From NCBI GenBank assembly GCA_021848325.1, contig JAJZUU010000031.1, positions 1-32,750 on the forward strand: a stretch of DNA of 32,750 nucleotides, written 5' to 3'. The notes beneath the pieces were generated by a model that saw only the letters and a list, made by a program, of their open reading frames with translations, searched no databases and was not told where the DNA came from. Positions 32,125 to 32,750 of this stretch are shown piece after piece. The DNA comes from Pseudomonadota bacterium (lineage in GTDB: Bacteria; Pseudomonadota; Gammaproteobacteria; Burkholderiales; JAJZUU01). The translations under genes were made by a program, and so were the position numbers. The first letter of the stretch is position 1. Every line of letters starts with the position of its first letter.

Positions 32125-32340
32125 TCATGATATTTTGGGCACCGCAGCAGGCCGCTCGTCTTTCTCGCTGGCGCGGTTGGCCTGCTCCTCTGGAATGGAC
32201 AGCAAATAGGCAGTATTGATCAGGGCCCTGTGCGTCAATGCCGGCGGAAAATTTTCCAGGCATGCAACGCCCGCGCGTATCGTATTCTTCCGTCAGCAAT
32301 CCAAGATCATTATCAAGGCAAGCAGGCGCTCGAACAAGGT
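32125..32340 (-). pseudogene. Possible gene remnant upstream of the kinase
   Basis: In one minus-strand frame the sequence reads TLFERLLALIMILDC, TGA, then RKNTIRAGVACLENFPPAL, THRALINTAYLLSIPEEQAN and a tail ending VPKIS before a TGA at 32127-32125, 20 bp before the kinase start. The composition looks protein-like on both sides of the internal TGA, and no start codon follows it, so a broken gene is likelier than an intact one. I do not recognise the family, and chance is possible. Confidence 0.3.
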
Positions 32341-32592
32341 GCGGCGTCCGATCAACGCAAGACTGCCGGCAAGCCAGAATGAACAAGGCAAAAATGTGCC
32401 TTCTCCTCGGACGGCAGCGCATCCACCTCGGCATCGGTCGCATATCCGCTCGCCCTTGCTCACGTGAAACCCGGCCACGGTTTCCGAGTTTTCACCGTGG
32501 ACGGCGAATCCGCTGCGCAATTCCATTCTATCCGGCCCGGCGGTCGCCGGCAGCGTGTCGCCGGACCGCCGCACCCAAGGCATGATCCTAAA
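32341..32592. other. Stretch without a supported gene
   Basis: The frames here are short and unrecognised. A minus-strand frame (32293-32628) crosses it with no domain that I can name and is partly inside the terminal inverted repeat. Confidence 0.35.
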
Positions 32593-32734
32593 ATCCGCAG
32601 ATTGCGCAGATTTACGCAGATTAAACAACGCATAAACAGATGGTTACATGGAAAATCCGATTCAGCTTCTGGGTAACATCTGCCATCGAGGCAAGCTCCT
32701 GACATATCTGCGTAAATCTGTGTAATCTGCGGAT
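32593..32734. repeat. Inverted repeat element built of GCAGATT units
   Basis: Arms of 29 bp at 32593-32621 and 32706-32734 pair at 27 positions. Each arm is made of ~10-bp units around GCAGATT (CGCAGATT, GCGCAGATTT, ACGCAGATT). The 84-bp interior has no gene. Repeats of this ATCCGCAGATTACGCAG type are widespread in bacterial intergenic DNA; the mobility mechanism is not obvious here. Confidence 0.8.
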
Positions 32735-32750
32735 GAACTAAGTTTTTTAG

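Noticed and set aside
32125-32340. Selenocysteine readthrough at the internal TGA
   Set aside because: No selenoprotein family is recognisable and no bSECIS-like hairpin is evident just after the TGA; a broken gene is simpler.
32105-32443. N-terminal extension of the ROK kinase to 383 residues
   Set aside because: The ROK fold starts at KILVVDVGG, with a ribosome site before the GTG at 32104; the extension has no domain and runs through a different protein-like frame.
1-32750. CRISPR array, tRNA or rRNA genes
   Set aside because: No regularly spaced direct repeats and no cloverleaf or rRNA-like conserved stretches were seen on reading; a dedicated scan was not possible.

Overview
The window reads as a GC-rich proteobacterial chromosome, most likely a betaproteobacterium. 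This rests on the Gram-negative gene set (Mla-type MCE transporter, auxiliary lipoproteins, outer-membrane barrel, YbiT, HtpG, GGDEF/EAL signalling) and on protein style; no rRNA, tRNA or other taxonomic marker is present. I see no CRISPR array and no intact transposase gene.

Layout, left to right. (1) 1-126 is the right end of a short inverted-repeat element, probably a MITE, which supplies the stop codon of a Trm112-methyltransferase gene (122-922, minus). (2) 923-1314 is an AT-rich regulatory stretch with a 14-bp tandem repeat and a large palindrome, followed by a GAF/HD-GYP c-di-GMP phosphodiesterase (1315-2436). (3) Ion transport: a ClC-type chloride/proton antiporter (2585-3907), a repeat-rich gap holding a half copy of the earlier palindrome and a candidate small ORF, then a KimA-like APC-superfamily permease (4422-6377). 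(4) A lipid-transport operon: STAS-MlaE fusion, MlaF, MlaD and a PqiC-like lipoprotein (6549-10177), then a small repeat-containing lipoprotein. (5) A ParA ATPase with a basic ribbon-helix-helix-like partner (10935-11991). (6) A minus-strand block: ybiT, hsp20 with a sigma32-like promoter and a terminator, a long-chain acyl-CoA synthetase, and a 941-residue fusion of acyl carrier protein, acyl-AMP ligase and PlsC acyltransferase. (7) A plus-strand cluster: small periplasmic phosphate-binding-like protein, outer-membrane barrel and a membrane PAS-GGDEF-EAL protein (19568-24157), then htpG with another sigma32-like promoter. (8) Minus-strand NUDIX hydrolase and soluble PDC/CACHE sensor. (9) A scarred region, 27.9-29.1 kb: a complete 209-bp MITE with 5-bp target duplication, a 119-bp palindromic repeat and a primase-polymerase pseudogene. 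(10) DUF2267 protein plus a small secreted protein, an archaeal-type S-adenosylmethionine synthetase, a convergently overlapping polyphosphate-glucokinase-like ROK protein, a probable gene remnant, and a terminal inverted repeat built of GCAGATT units.

How the genes work together. Three signalling genes concern c-di-GMP or small-molecule sensing (HD-GYP, GGDEF-EAL, PDC sensor). Two operons concern the envelope: one moves lipids (Mla-type) and one activates fatty acids and probably makes phospholipid (ACP-ligase-PlsC plus acyl-CoA synthetase). hsp20 and htpG carry matching heat-shock promoter signatures about 10 kb apart. The repeats, the MITE pair and the broken primase show that mobile elements have shaped the right part of the window.

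The least conventional loci are the ACP-ligase-PlsC fusion, the ParF/ParG-like pair without plasmid genes, the binding-protein/barrel/GGDEF-EAL cluster, and a repeat shared by the leaders of the HD-GYP and KimA-like genes.
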